Source: Lachnoclostridium sp. Marseille-P6806
GTDB lineage: Bacteria > Bacillota > Clostridia > Lachnospirales > Lachnospiraceae
Length of the DNA stretch: 64,000 bases
NCBI RefSeq assembly: GCF_900625025.1
Contig: NZ_LR130575.1
Span: forward strand, 186,001-250,000
Direction: 5' to 3'
How positions within the stretch are numbered: position 1 is the first letter of the stretch; each line of letters opens with the position of its first letter. A model generated the notes under the pieces. It saw only the letters and a list, made by a program, of their open reading frames with translations, was not told the DNA's origin and did not search any database. Position numbers and translations under genes: made by a program. Below are positions 34,620 through 44,251 of this stretch, piece after piece.

Positions 34620-36915
34620 GGTCATAAGAGTGACGGAACTCCTGCTTGCGGCGGCGGAGCTGCTTTTTTTGCTTGTCACCGCGCGGGCTTTTCTCGTCCG
34701 GACGGAGGAGCACCGCTTTTTGCAGGAGGATATGGAGCTGCAGCGGGAGGGCGTGGAGACGCAGCCTGCCTTTTATGTCGACGATTCCTTTGACGGCATG
34801 GGCCGCAGCATAGTGAGTCCCGTGATGGAGCTGGACCGGGGAATCTATGCCGTGACGGTGGAGTATCTCACGGATAATCCGGAGGACGGGAGAACGGGGG
34901 TCTGGTCCGTCGCGGAAGGCGGCAGCGCCGTTAAATCCGACGAGAACCGTCTTCCCGCGCAGGGAAATACGCTCCGCTACCGGGTGTATGTTTATCAGGG
35001 AAAGCAGTCCGTCTGCATCCGGAATTATATTCACGACGACCGGGAAAATTATCTGCTGATTCACGCGGTCACCGTGACCTATCTGCGAAAGCTGTCGGCC
35101 GCATATGCGCTGGTGCGGCTCCTGTTTTTCTTCCTGCTTCTGGATCTGCTGCTCTATTTTTTCGTCGTCCGCGGGAGAAGAACGAGGGGGCTTCTGAGGA
35201 AAAACGCGCTGGTGACCGTCGTGTTGGCCGCGGTGCTGTTTCTTTCGCAGTATGCACTGCTTGTCGATTACATTCCCTACGGGGATGATCTGATGTATCA
35301 CGGCTATCGGCTGCAGCAGCTCGGGGAGGGACTGAAAAACGGATATTTCCCGGTGCGTCTGCAGCCCGGGTGGATGAATGGCTACGGCTATGCTCCGGGT
35401 ATCTTCTACGGAGATCTATTCCTGTATCCGGCGGCGCTGCTCTCGGCCTGCGGGGTTCCCACGGCGTCATGCTACCGGCTGTACATTCTGCTCTGCAACG
35501 CGGCGACCGCAGGCGTTTCCTATTTTGCGTTCCGGAAGATGAGCGGGCGGAAAATAACCGCGCTGCTTGGTTGCGTTCTGTATTCCCTCTCCATGTACCG
35601 CCTCGCAAACCTGTATACCCGGGCAGCGGCGGGAGAGTTTACCGCGATGATATTTCTCCCTCTTCTGGTGCTTGGCTTCTGGACGCTCTGCGCCGGGGAG
35701 GAAGAGGACAAGGCTGCGGCGAAGCGGCCGGATACGGCGGGCTGGCTGTATCTCACGGCCGGAGCGACGGGGGTTCTGGAGTCGCACATGCTCAGCGTGC
35801 TGATGGTGGCTCTGTTCGGGCTGCTGTTTGGGATTCTTGCATGGAAAAGAATGCTCCGGAGACGGACGCTGCTTTCGCTGGGAAAGTTTGTCCTTGCCAC
35901 GCTGCTGCTGAATGCCTCGTATATCGTCCCGTTTCTTGATTATTACATTCATCTTGATATCCGGAACTCCCATATGGTGAGGAACCTCGCCGGGCGCTCC
36001 ATCCAGATCGCGGATCTGTTCGCCGTGTTCCCGCAGACCTCCGGTGTGTCGGAGAGAACGCCGTTTACGCTGGGGCTGGCGCTCGGGGCCTGCGTTCTGC
36101 CGGCTGTTCTGATGCTGCTTCTGCGTGCGTTCGGAAAAAATCAGGGCCTCGTCCGAAGCGTCCTGTGTCTGAATGCACTGGCGCTTTTGATGTGCACAAG
36201 AGCGTTTCCTTATGAGTGGATCCGCAGCAATGTGCCTCCGCTCTATCATGTGCTGCAGAATCTTCAGTATCCTTGGCGGCTGCTGGAAATTGCGACCATT
36301 CTTTCCGTCACGCTGTTTGTGTACGCCATGCCGCATTTTGAGGACCGGTACGGGAGGAGCTGCCTGCTGATCGCAGGAGGGTTTCTCTGCATGACGGCCG
36401 TCTATCAGGGCGTGTCCTATCAGAGCGCCTTTCTGAATGAAAATCCGCGGGAGGAGACTCTCTATTATTTTTCGGACAGCTTCTGTCAGTCCGGGGGCGA
36501 GTACCTCCTCGAGGGGACCAATGTGGAAAGGCTGAAAACCGATACGGCGGTCCGGGCCGTCCGGGAGGGAGCGGTTCTTCTTGGATCCGTGGGACGAAAA
36601 GGGCTTTCCATGGAGGTGGAGGCGGAGAATCTGACCGATCAGGAGGAGACCGTCGAATTTCCGCTTTTTGCCTATCCGGGGTATCGCGCGGAGGAGGCCG
36701 GAACGGGGCTTCGGCTCGAGACGGGAGAGGGGGACAACCATCGCGTGGCGGTGCGGATCCCGGCGGGTTTTCAGGGCAGGATCCGGGTGTTCTTTCAGGA
36801 GCCGGTGCTGTGGAGGGCGGCGGAGTTGCTGACGCTTGCGGCGTGGATTGGAGGAATCGTATATCTGAAACGGGTCCGAAAGTGCAAAATTGTAGAATCC
36901 GTAGAAATTCATTGA
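34609..36915 (+). CDS. Large GT-C-like membrane protein (6-PTPS-related type)
   Basis: A 768-residue protein with an N-terminal helix, an extracytoplasmic domain of ~120 residues, a multi-helix membrane core and a C-terminal outside domain. DYIPYGDDLMYHGYRLQQL and PGWMNGYGYAPGIFYGDLFL are the Asp-rich loop and the 'GYg.P..Yg' block found in the 6-pyruvoyl-tetrahydropterin-synthase-related membrane proteins, a GT-C-like family. The frame is open far upstream, but ATG 34609 fits the overlap with the small protein; ATG 34579 is an alternative. It likely acts on lipid-linked or polymeric sugar outside the membrane. Its stop codon overlaps the rny promoter. Confidence 0.66.
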   Translation: MRNRVIRVTELLLAAAELLFLLVTARAFLVRTEEHRFLQEDMELQREGVETQPAFYVDDSFDGMGRSIVSPVMELDRGIYAVTVEYLTDNPEDGRTGVWSVAEGGSAVKSDENRLPAQGNTLRYRVYVYQGKQSVCIRNYIHDDRENYLLIHAVTVTYLRKLSAAYALVRLLFFFLLLDLLLYFFVVRGRRTRGLLRKNALVTVVLAAVLFLSQYALLVDYIPYGDDLMYHGYRLQQLGEGLKNGYFPVRLQPGWMNGYGYAPGIFYGDLFLYPAALLSACGVPTASCYRLYILLCNAATAGVSYFAFRKMSGRKITALLGCVLYSLSMYRLANLYTRAAAGEFTAMIFLPLLVLGFWTLCAGEEEDKAAAKRPDTAGWLYLTAGATGVLESHMLSVLMVALFGLLFGILAWKRMLRRRTLLSLGKFVLATLLLNASYIVPFLDYYIHLDIRNSHMVRNLAGRSIQIADLFAVFPQTSGVSERTPFTLGLALGACVLPAVLMLLLRAFGKNQGLVRSVLCLNALALLMCTRAFPYEWIRSNVPPLYHVLQNLQYPWRLLEIATILSVTLFVYAMPHFEDRYGRSCLLIAGGFLCMTAVYQGVSYQSAFLNENPREETLYYFSDSFCQSGGEYLLEGTNVERLKTDTAVRAVREGAVLLGSVGRKGLSMEVEAENLTDQEETVEFPLFAYPGYRAEEAGTGLRLETGEGDNHRVAVRIPAGFQGRIRVFFQEPVLWRAAELLTLAAWIGGIVYLKRVRKCKIVESVEIH

Positions 36916-36940
36916 CTAAATCGGTTAATAAATCTATTAT
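36912..36940 (+). promoter_or_regulatory. Sigma-A promoter for rny
   Basis: TTGACT at 36912-36917 and TATTAT at 36935-36940 are separated by exactly 17 bases. The -35 box overlaps the stop codon of the preceding membrane protein. A leader of about 130 bases then runs to AAGGAGG before rny; no gene is seen in it. Confidence 0.75.
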
Positions 36941-37077
36941 ATAAGAGATGCGGCATCATCTGACGGTCACTGTATATTGTGGTATCTGCTTTGCCTGAGG
37001 CGATATCATGTTGATATGCGGGTGTCCGGGGAGCGAGGCTGCACAATGACAATTTTATAAGGAGGTGCTCCTGTATC

Positions 37078-38628
37078 ATGCTGGAAATTATCATCGCTAC
37101 AGTGATAGTTTCCCTGTTGATCGCGGTCCCTGTGACCTTTGTGCTCGCCCGCAATTACGTCAGAAAGCAGAATGACGAAAAGCTCGGCAGCGCGGAGGAA
37201 AAGGCGAGAGCGATCATCGACGAGGCACTTACGACTGCGGAGACGAAGAAGCGCGAGGCGCTTCTTGAGGCGAAAGAGGAGAATATCAAGGCCAGAAACG
37301 ACCTTGAGAAAGAAATCCGGGATCGCCGCGGAGAGGTTCAGCGCAATGAACGCCGTGTCCAGCAGAAGGAAGAGGCCATCGACAGGAAGTCGGATACTCT
37401 GGAACGCAAGGAACAGAGTCTGGCTTCCAGGGAAGATTCACTTCACAGAAAGCAGGAAGAAATTACCAGAATCCATGAGCAGAAAGTACAGGAACTCGAA
37501 AGAATTTCAGGTCTGACCTCCGAACAGGCAAAAGAATATCTGCTCAAAACTGTTGAAGAAGATGTAAAGCACGATTCCGCCATCATGATCAAGGAAATGG
37601 AGGCGGAGGCAAAGGAAGAAGCGGACAAGAAAGCAAGGGAATATGTGATCGCGGCCATTCAGCGATGCGCGGCAGATCATGTTTCCGAGGCGACGATCTC
37701 TGTCGTGCAGCTTCCGAATGATGAGATGAAAGGCAGAATCATCGGCCGTGAGGGGCGCAACATCCGCACCCTCGAGACGATGACCGGCGTCGATCTCATC
37801 ATCGATGACACCCCTGAGGCAGTCGTTATTTCCGGCTTTGATCCGATTCGCCGCGAGACGGCCCGAATCGCCCTCGAAAAGCTGATTGTGGACGGAAGAA
37901 TCCATCCCGCCAGAATCGAGGAGATGGTCGAGAAAGCAAAAAAGGAAGTGGAATCAAAGATCAAGGAGGAGGGCGAGGCGGCGACGCTTGAGGTCGGTGT
38001 GCACGGCGTCCATCCCGAGCTCGTAAGACTTCTTGGAAAAATGCACTACCGCACCAGCTACGGACAGAATGCGCTCAAGCATTCCATCGAAGTAGCGCAG
38101 CTCTCCGGACTCCTTGCCGGAGAACTCAGTCTGGACGTCCGCATGGCGAAGCGCGCAGGCCTCCTGCACGATATCGGCAAGGCGGTGGATCATGAGATGG
38201 AGGGCTCTCACGTACAGCTCGGCGCAGATCTGTGCCGCAAGTACAAGGAGAACCCGATTGTCATCAATGCCGTCGAGTCCCACCACGGGGATGCGGAGGC
38301 CACCAATCTCATTTCCTGCATCGTGCAGGCGGCGGACACGATTTCCGCAGCCCGTCCCGGTGCAAGAAGAGAGACGCTGGAGACCTACACGACCAGGCTC
38401 AAGCAGCTTGAGGATATCACCAACAGTTTTAAGGGAGTTTCTAATTCTTATGCCATTCAGGCAGGCAGAGAAGTTCGCGTCATGGTAGTTCCTGAGCAGA
38501 TCAGTGATACTGATATGGTTCTGCTCGCCCATGATATTTCCAAGCGCATTGAGGGCGAAATGGAATATCCGGGGCAGATCAAGGTCAATGTGATCCGCGA
38601 ATCGCGGGTTACGGACTACGCAAAGTAA
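37078..38628 (+). CDS. rny: Ribonuclease Y
   Basis: A 516-residue endoribonuclease that starts decay of many mRNAs in Firmicutes. An N-terminal membrane anchor ([20 protein letters not shown]) is followed by a long coiled coil rich in Glu, Lys and Arg (residues ~30-200), a KH domain with [20 protein letters not shown], and an HD domain with the metal motif [12 protein letters not shown] near residue 363. The length matches the family (about 520). AAGGAGG lies upstream of ATG 37078. It is a single-gene unit with its own promoter upstream and a hairpin with a T-run downstream. Confidence 0.98.
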   Translation: MLEIIIATVIVSLLIAVPVTFVLARNYVRKQNDEKLGSAEEKARAIIDEALTTAETKKREALLEAKEENIKARNDLEKEIRDRRGEVQRNERRVQQKEEAIDRKSDTLERKEQSLASREDSLHRKQEEITRIHEQKVQELERISGLTSEQAKEYLLKTVEEDVKHDSAIMIKEMEAEAKEEADKKAREYVIAAIQRCAADHVSEATISVVQLPNDEMKGRIIGREGRNIRTLETMTGVDLIIDDTPEAVVISGFDPIRRETARIALEKLIVDGRIHPARIEEMVEKAKKEVESKIKEEGEAATLEVGVHGVHPELVRLLGKMHYRTSYGQNALKHSIEVAQLSGLLAGELSLDVRMAKRAGLLHDIGKAVDHEMEGSHVQLGADLCRKYKENPIVINAVESHHGDAEATNLISCIVQAADTISAARPGARRETLETYTTRLKQLEDITNSFKGVSNSYAIQAGREVRVMVVPEQISDTDMVLLAHDISKRIEGEMEYPGQIKVNVIRESRVTDYAK

Positions 38629-38642
38629 AAAGCAAGAGGAGA

Positions 38643-38680
38643 GGGCGGTTTGCTGTGAACGTGCGGCAGCCGTCTTTTTT
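38643..38680 (+). terminator. Terminator after rny
   Basis: GGCGG followed by TTTGCTG pairs with CGGCAG and CCGTC (one G-U pair and one bulge), with six T's at 38675-38680. It ends before the AGAGG ribosome binding site of aroF. Confidence 0.75.
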
Positions 38681-38698
38681 GTAAGAGAGGAAACCGGG

Positions 38699-39727
38699 AT
38701 GTCCTTTATTTATAATCAGAAGCTCCCCACGCCGGAGGAGATACAGGAAGTGCTCCCCATGTCCACGGAGCTGAAAGAGCAAAAGCGCAGGAGAGACGCG
38801 GAGATCGCGGCGGTGCTGACAGGGAAAAGCGACCGCTTTCTTGTGATCACAGGGCCCTGCTCGGCCGACAACGAGGATGCGGTCTGCGATTATGTGAGCC
38901 GTCTTGCACGCGTGAACGACAGGGTGAGCGACAGGCTCATTCTGATTCCGCGCGTATATACGAACAAGCCCCGCACGACCGGCTCGGGATACAAGGGGAT
39001 CGCCTCGCAGCCGGACCCGGAGGCAAAGCCGGATCTGCGGGCCGGTCTGATTGCCATGCGCCGGATGCACATCCATGCCATCGAAGCGTCGGGAATGACT
39101 GCGGCGGACGAGATGCTCTACCCGGAGAACTGGGGCTATGTGGAGGATATGCTTTCCTACGTGGCGATCGGCGCGCGCTCCGTGGAGGATCAGCAGCACC
39201 GCCTTACGGTCAGCGGCTTTGATGTCGCCTCGGGCATGAAGAATCCGACCTCCGGTGATGTGACGGTCATGCTGAACTCGGTGTATGCGGCGCAGCATCC
39301 GCACAGCTTCACGTACCGGGGCTATGAGGTGAGAACCTCCGGCAATCCCCTCGCGCACACAGTGCTGCGCGGCTCGGTCAACGCCTACGGGCGGAATTAT
39401 CCGAACTATCACTATGAGGATATCATGCGGCTGTATGAGCTCTATGCGGAGATGGACCTCGCTAATCCGGCCTGTGTGATCGACACCAATCACTCCAACT
39501 CGGGCAAGCGCTTCGGGGAGCAGATCCGTATCGCGAAAGAGGTGATGCACAACCGCAGGATCAGCCGGGAAAACCACGAGCTGGTGAAAGGGCTGATGAT
39601 CGAGAGCTATATCGAGGAGGGGACGCAGCGGATCGGCGAGGGCGTCTACGGGAAGTCGATTACAGACCCCTGCCTCGGCTGGGAGGATACGGAGAGGCTG
39701 ATTTACAGCATTGCGGAGCAGTGCTGA
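38699..39727 (+). CDS. aroF: 3-deoxy-7-phosphoheptulonate (DAHP) synthase, type I
   Basis: A 342-residue enzyme that condenses phosphoenolpyruvate and erythrose-4-phosphate, the first step of the shikimate pathway. The AroFGH-type motifs LVITGPCSADN, IPRVYTNKPRTTG and GYKG, KNPTSGD, and VIDTNHSNSGKR are all present with the metal-binding His and Cys residues. The length agrees with the AroFGH family. AGAGG precedes the ATG. Which aromatic amino acid inhibits it cannot be read off reliably; I use aroF in the general sense. It stands alone, between the rny terminator and the glgA promoter. Confidence 0.95.
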   Translation: MSFIYNQKLPTPEEIQEVLPMSTELKEQKRRRDAEIAAVLTGKSDRFLVITGPCSADNEDAVCDYVSRLARVNDRVSDRLILIPRVYTNKPRTTGSGYKGIASQPDPEAKPDLRAGLIAMRRMHIHAIEASGMTAADEMLYPENWGYVEDMLSYVAIGARSVEDQQHRLTVSGFDVASGMKNPTSGDVTVMLNSVYAAQHPHSFTYRGYEVRTSGNPLAHTVLRGSVNAYGRNYPNYHYEDIMRLYELYAEMDLANPACVIDTNHSNSGKRFGEQIRIAKEVMHNRRISRENHELVKGLMIESYIEEGTQRIGEGVYGKSITDPCLGWEDTERLIYSIAEQC

Positions 39728-39753
39728 CGGGAGCGGCCGAAGTGAGCTATAAT
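39724..39753 (+). promoter_or_regulatory. Probable promoter for glgA
   Basis: TATAAT at 39748-39753 with CTGACG at 39724-39729 and an 18-base spacer. The -35 box overlaps the aroF stop codon. Confidence 0.55.
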
Positions 39754-39766
39754 AAGAGCGGTGTCC

Positions 39767-39787
39767 AACGGCAGCGTCGCTGCCGTT
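39767..39787 (+). promoter_or_regulatory. Perfect hairpin in the glgA leader
   Basis: AACGGCAGC (39767-39775) pairs perfectly with GCTGCCGTT (39779-39787) around a three-base loop. It may be the aroF terminator (only a short T-rich tail) or an attenuator in the glgA leader just after the predicted +1. Confidence 0.5.
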
Positions 39788-39821
39788 TGTCTCAGTCAGC
39801 CGGTAATGGGGGAGGTCAGGC

Positions 39822-41267
39822 ATGAAGAATATACTTTTTATTGCGTCCGAGGGAGTTCCGTTCATCAAGACCGGGGGACTTGCGGATGTCGTGGGGTCTC
39901 TTCCGAAAGAGCTGGATGCACGGTATTATGATGTGCGCGTCATACTGCCGAAATATTCCTGCATGAAGCCGGAGCTGCGGGACAGACTCGAATACATCAC
40001 CAGTTTCTACATGGATTTCAACTGGAAAAACGAGTATGTCGGCCTGCTGAAAGCAAAGGCGGACGGCATCACCTATTATTTTATCGACAACGAGCACTAT
40101 TTCACCAGCTTCAAGCCCTATACCGAGGATCCGCTCTGGGAGATCGAGCGCTTTGCCTATTTTTCCAAGGCGGCGCTGAGCGCGCTCCCGGTTCTGGATT
40201 TCCGGCCGGATCTGATTCACTGTCATGACTGGCAGACCGGCCTTGTTCCGGTTTATCTGAAAGAGCGCTTTCAGGAAAATCCGTTTTTTCAGAGAATCCG
40301 TACGGTGATGACGATTCATAATCTCAAATTTCAGGGGCGCTGGAATGTGAAAGAGGTGGAGGAGATCACCGGACTGTCCGGGTATTTTTTCTCCCCGGAC
40401 AAGCTGGAATTTCACAAGGATGCGGATCTTCTGAAAGGGGGTCTGGTCTACGCGGACGCCATCACGACGGTCAGTCCGACCTATGCGCAGGAGATCCGGA
40501 CGGAATTTTACGGAGAGGGGCTCGACGGCCTGCTGAACGCCCGTGCAGGCGATCTGCGGGGCATCATCAACGGCATCGACTACGACAGCTTTGATCCCGA
40601 GAAAGACGCGCTGATCGCAAAGCCCTACAATGCCGTCAATTTTCGCAAGGAAAAAATAAAGAACAAGCGCGCGCTGCAGGAGGAGCTCGGCCTTGCGCGC
40701 GACGATAAGACCATGATGATCGGGATGGTTTCAAGGCTCACGGATCAGAAGGGCTTTGACCTCATCGCCTATGTCATGGAGGAGCTCTGCCGGGATGCGG
40801 TGCAGATCGTCGTGCTCGGGACAGGCGAGGAGCGCTATGAAAATATGTTCCGCTACTTTGACTGGAAATATCAGGACAAGGTCTCGGCGAACATCACCTA
40901 CAACGAAGCACTGTCGCACAGGATATACGCGGCCTGCGACGCCTTTCTGATGCCGTCTCTCTTTGAACCCTGCGGCCTGTCGCAGCTCATGGCGCTCCGC
41001 TACGGGACGATTCCGATCGTGCGTGAGACGGGCGGCCTGAAAGACACCGTGGAGCCCTACAACGAGTATGAGGGGACGGGCACCGGCTTCAGCTTTACCA
41101 ATTACAATGCCCATGAAATGCTCCGCACCATCCGCTACGCGGAGCAGATCTACTACGACCGCAGGCGCGAGTGGAACCGGATGATCGACCGCGCCATGGC
41201 TGCGGATTTCTCATGGAAGAAGAGCGCCGTGAAGTATCAGGAGATGTATGACTGGCTGATCGGCTGA
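39822..41267 (+). CDS. glgA: Glycogen synthase (ADP-glucose type)
   Basis: A 481-residue GT5 starch/glycogen synthase adding glucose from ADP-glucose to an alpha-1,4 glucan. FIKTGGLADVVGSLPKEL holds the ADP-glucose-binding KTGGL motif; HCHDWQTGLVPVYLKERF, the IINGIDYDSFDPEKD block and PSLFEPCGLSQLMALRYG (EX7E) with RETGGLKDTV follow in the expected order. Length is normal for the family. GGGGGAGG lies upstream of the ATG. No other glycogen genes are adjacent in this window, so regulation with them cannot be judged. Confidence 0.97.
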   Translation: MKNILFIASEGVPFIKTGGLADVVGSLPKELDARYYDVRVILPKYSCMKPELRDRLEYITSFYMDFNWKNEYVGLLKAKADGITYYFIDNEHYFTSFKPYTEDPLWEIERFAYFSKAALSALPVLDFRPDLIHCHDWQTGLVPVYLKERFQENPFFQRIRTVMTIHNLKFQGRWNVKEVEEITGLSGYFFSPDKLEFHKDADLLKGGLVYADAITTVSPTYAQEIRTEFYGEGLDGLLNARAGDLRGIINGIDYDSFDPEKDALIAKPYNAVNFRKEKIKNKRALQEELGLARDDKTMMIGMVSRLTDQKGFDLIAYVMEELCRDAVQIVVLGTGEERYENMFRYFDWKYQDKVSANITYNEALSHRIYAACDAFLMPSLFEPCGLSQLMALRYGTIPIVRETGGLKDTVEPYNEYEGTGTGFSFTNYNAHEMLRTIRYAEQIYYDRRREWNRMIDRAMAADFSWKKSAVKYQEMYDWLIG

Positions 41268-41308
41268 GCGCGCAGCGGAAAAGGAAAGGAAGCAGGGGAA
41301 TCGGCCCT

Positions 41309-43003
41309 ATGGCAAAACGGATCAATCGGGATTCTCTTCGGCTCCGGGATCATAACGGGAGCGGTCAGCTTGCGCTGCAGGCGGGTATTCTTGCGGCGGC
41401 CTCGATTGCGGTGCGCATGATAGGGCTCCTCTATCAGTCGCCTCTGACGGCGATCATTGGGGATGAGGGGAACGGCTATTACAGCCTTGCCTATAATATT
41501 TACACGATCATTCTTCTGATCTCATCGTACAGCATTCCCTCTGCGATTTCCAAGATCATGGCACAGAAGCTGGCTCTGGGAGAGTACCGGAATGTCCAGC
41601 GTATCTTCCGCGTGTCTCTGGCCTATGTCTGCGTGATCGGGACGGCCTGCGGCCTGTTCATGTACTTCGGGGCATCCCTCCTTGTGGGCGCCGGCTCGGT
41701 GCCGGTGCTCCGCGTTTTCGCGCCGACCATCTTTCTTTTCGGCATTCTGGGGGTGTTCCGGGGGTATTTTCAGGCGCACTCCTCCATGCTGCAGACCTCT
41801 ATCTCGCAGATCATCGAGCAGATCATGAACGCGGGAATGTCCATTCTCGCGGCGTGGCTCCTCATGCAGCGCGTGCGGGGGGCGGATCACACGACGCAGG
41901 CCGTGTACGGCGCGGCGGGGAGCGCGCTGGGAACCGGCTGCGGCGTGCTGGCGGGGCTCCTGTTCATGCTCTGGGTCTATTATCTGAGCCGCCGCCGGAT
42001 CCGGCGGCGCTGCGAGAACGACAGCACCGGGAGGGAGGACGCCTACGGGACAATTCTCCGCACGGTGATGGCGGTGGTGACACCGTTTGTTCTTTCGAGC
42101 TTCATTCTCAATCTTACGACTTCTCTCAATCAGACCATCTATACCAGAATATTCACGAGTGCGCGCGGCCTCGACGAGGCGGCGGTCACGATGGCTTACG
42201 GCATTTTTTCCCGCAAGGCGACGGTGATCACGAATATTCCGATTTCGATTGCGACGGCGACCTCGGCGGCGGTGATTCCGAGCATTTCCTCCTCCTTTGC
42301 GGGCGGAGACAGGAGAGAAACGCTGCGGCGATGCCGGAGCGCCGTGCGCCTGACCGCGTTTGTCGCGCTGCCCAGTGTGGTGGGACTCATGGTGCTGGCG
42401 GAGCCGATCACCATGCTGCTCTTTCCGCAGAGGGCGTCTTTGGAGCAGGCCTCATGGCTTCTCGCCGCGCTCGCTGTCACGGTGTTCTTTTATTCCATCT
42501 CGACGGTGACGACGGCGATTCTGCAGTCGACGGAACATATGCGGCTGCCGCTTGTCAGCGCGGTGCTTGCTCTGGTGATACAAACGGCGGTGCTCATCGT
42601 GCTGCTGCTTTTTACCCGGGCGGACGTCTATGCCCTCGTGATCGCCAGTGTGGTCTACTCGGTTCTCATCTTTGCGGCCAATGAATTTTTTATCCGGAAA
42701 TACCTTGGCAGGCATGCCTTTCCGTCGTACCGGAGCTATGGGAGGACGCTCATCTCGGCGCTGATCATGGGAGCGGGAGCGTTCAGCAGCTACCGTCTGC
42801 TCTGCTTTGTCCTCGGGCTGCTTGGTATGGAGGAGACGCGTTATCTGACCAACCTGCTGGCGCTGCTGCCGGCTCTTGTGATCGCTGTTTTTCTGTACGG
42901 CTTTATGCTGGTCAGAACCGGAGCAATCAAAGAGGCGGATCTTCTGAGCATGCCGAAAGGCAGCTCGCTGATCCGCCTCATGAAGCGTCTGCGATGGATA
43001 TGA
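41309..43003 (+). CDS. SpoVB/YtgP-type lipid-linked polysaccharide flippase
   Basis: A 564-residue membrane protein of the MOP/MVF flippase superfamily with about fourteen helices. AGILAAASIAVRMIGLLYQ, then DEGNGYYSLAYNIYTIILLI and SYSIPSAISKIMAQKLALG, are characteristic of the SpoVB/YtgP branch, which moves lipid II or related undecaprenyl-linked sugars across the membrane and includes the MurJ homologue of Bacillus. A basic N-terminal tail of ~20 residues precedes the first helix. GCAGGGGA lies upstream of ATG 41309. It follows glgA by 41 bases and faces the minus-strand SGNH gene. Whether it serves peptidoglycan or another polymer is open. Confidence 0.88.
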   Translation: MAKRINRDSLRLRDHNGSGQLALQAGILAAASIAVRMIGLLYQSPLTAIIGDEGNGYYSLAYNIYTIILLISSYSIPSAISKIMAQKLALGEYRNVQRIFRVSLAYVCVIGTACGLFMYFGASLLVGAGSVPVLRVFAPTIFLFGILGVFRGYFQAHSSMLQTSISQIIEQIMNAGMSILAAWLLMQRVRGADHTTQAVYGAAGSALGTGCGVLAGLLFMLWVYYLSRRRIRRRCENDSTGREDAYGTILRTVMAVVTPFVLSSFILNLTTSLNQTIYTRIFTSARGLDEAAVTMAYGIFSRKATVITNIPISIATATSAAVIPSISSSFAGGDRRETLRRCRSAVRLTAFVALPSVVGLMVLAEPITMLLFPQRASLEQASWLLAALAVTVFFYSISTVTTAILQSTEHMRLPLVSAVLALVIQTAVLIVLLLFTRADVYALVIASVVYSVLIFAANEFFIRKYLGRHAFPSYRSYGRTLISALIMGAGAFSSYRLLCFVLGLLGMEETRYLTNLLALLPALVIAVFLYGFMLVRTGAIKEADLLSMPKGSSLIRLMKRLRWI

Positions 43004-43044
43004 GACAGGAGAGCAGGGGAGTGTAAAAAATTTCCGCCGTCTCC

Positions 43045-44181
43045 TCAGTTTCTTGTCAGGGTACTGAAATCAAGCTCGTCGAGGTTTTTGCCCTCCTCCA
43101 CGGAATAGCCCATTTCCCGGAGGATGATGCGGCAGACCGCCTGCGCGTACATGCGGCGTCCGGCGGCGTTCATGTGAATGCCGTCCAGCAGATACTCGTC
43201 ATAGTTGGCGTTGGTGATGCCGCTGACATCATAGGCGTCAAAGCAGTCCACGCCGAGCTTCTGCGTCAGGCTCTCGACTGCCCCGGCGTAATCGGCCAGA
43301 GTGGCATAGCCGTTGCTGACCATATTGGAATCGCCCTGCAGCGACCGGTTGTTGGACTTATTGAATACTGCGTAGGTGGGCGTGCAGATCAGAATTTTCG
43401 CATTCGGGTAGGTGTCTTTCAGAACCGTGACGGCATTGGTGATCGCTCCGGTGTAGGAGTAGGGGTCCGCATTATATGCACCCACATGCGGGTGCTTTGC
43501 CAGAAAATCGTTGACGCCGTATTCGATCACAAACACATCTGTCTTGGAAAAATCACATTCCGAAAACTGTCTGTGCGCCTCAAAGCCGTCAAAGAAGCTG
43601 TCGTTCACCTTTCCGGCGACGGCTCTGGCGATGCCGAGCCCGCAGCGGGCATTCCAGTTCTCATCGCTGGTATTGTCCACCTTGTCGAGGGAAAAGGTCG
43701 TTCCGCCCATGGAGAGATTGTACACATCCGCCTGCAGGTAGTGCATGACGAGATAGGCGATCCCGGTGTCGTCGCGGAAGTTGTCGAGCTGGCTGTCCCC
43801 GAGGAAGACGACCTGCAGCTGCTGGCCGTTTTTGTTTGTGACATAGCCGTCAAAGCTGGGCCTCTCGGATTCCTTGTTTTCCGTCGGCTCGACCTCGGGC
43901 TCGATCAAGTCATGTTCATCCGCGACAATGACTTCTGTCTTTGCTGTATCTGCGTTCTCGCCCTCGGCTTCTGCCGTCTGCTCTGCCGAAGGCGTTTCCT
44001 TGTCCGTCTCTTCTTCGGCAGCGGTGGTTCCGGCCGAGGCCTCCGTGTTTTTGGGGGGCTCGGAAGCGGAGCCGGCGTCCTTTTTGCTGCTGCCCAGGGC
44101 ATAGCCTGCAAGAAGCGCGGCGCACAGCGCAAGAGCGGCAATACAGGACAGCATGATATTCTGCTTTGTTTTCTTATTCAT
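43045..44181 (-). CDS. Membrane-anchored SGNH/GDSL hydrolase with low-complexity linker
   Basis: A 378-residue protein on the minus strand. An N-terminal helix (IMLSCIAALALCAALLAGYAL) anchors or exports it, then a ~75-residue Glu/Thr/Ala-rich linker without order, then a SGNH hydrolase domain: VVFLGDSQLDNF (block I serine), YGVNDFL (block III) and DGIHMNAAGRRMYA (catalytic Asp and His). AAGGAG seven bases before ATG 44181 decides the start over an upstream ATG at 44208. It probably removes ester groups from a cell-surface polymer, but the substrate is unknown. A TATAAT -10 element precedes it. It is convergent with the flippase gene. Confidence 0.86.
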   Translation of the reverse strand: MNKKTKQNIMLSCIAALALCAALLAGYALGSSKKDAGSASEPPKNTEASAGTTAAEEETDKETPSAEQTAEAEGENADTAKTEVIVADEHDLIEPEVEPTENKESERPSFDGYVTNKNGQQLQVVFLGDSQLDNFRDDTGIAYLVMHYLQADVYNLSMGGTTFSLDKVDNTSDENWNARCGLGIARAVAGKVNDSFFDGFEAHRQFSECDFSKTDVFVIEYGVNDFLAKHPHVGAYNADPYSYTGAITNAVTVLKDTYPNAKILICTPTYAVFNKSNNRSLQGDSNMVSNGYATLADYAGAVESLTQKLGVDCFDAYDVSGITNANYDEYLLDGIHMNAAGRRMYAQAVCRIILREMGYSVEEGKNLDELDFSTLTRN

Positions 44182-44222
44182 AGCTTGTCTCCTTGGATTC
44201 GGATACATTTCCGAATGCCTGT

Positions 44223-44251
44223 ATTATAACACCGCAGGGCGGATGTGTATC
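44223..44251 (-). promoter_or_regulatory. Promoter for the minus-strand SGNH gene
   Basis: On the minus strand TATAAT (44228-44223) follows GATACA (44251-44246) with a 17-base spacer. The -35 box overlaps the end of rqcH. About 40 bases separate it from the start codon. Confidence 0.6.
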
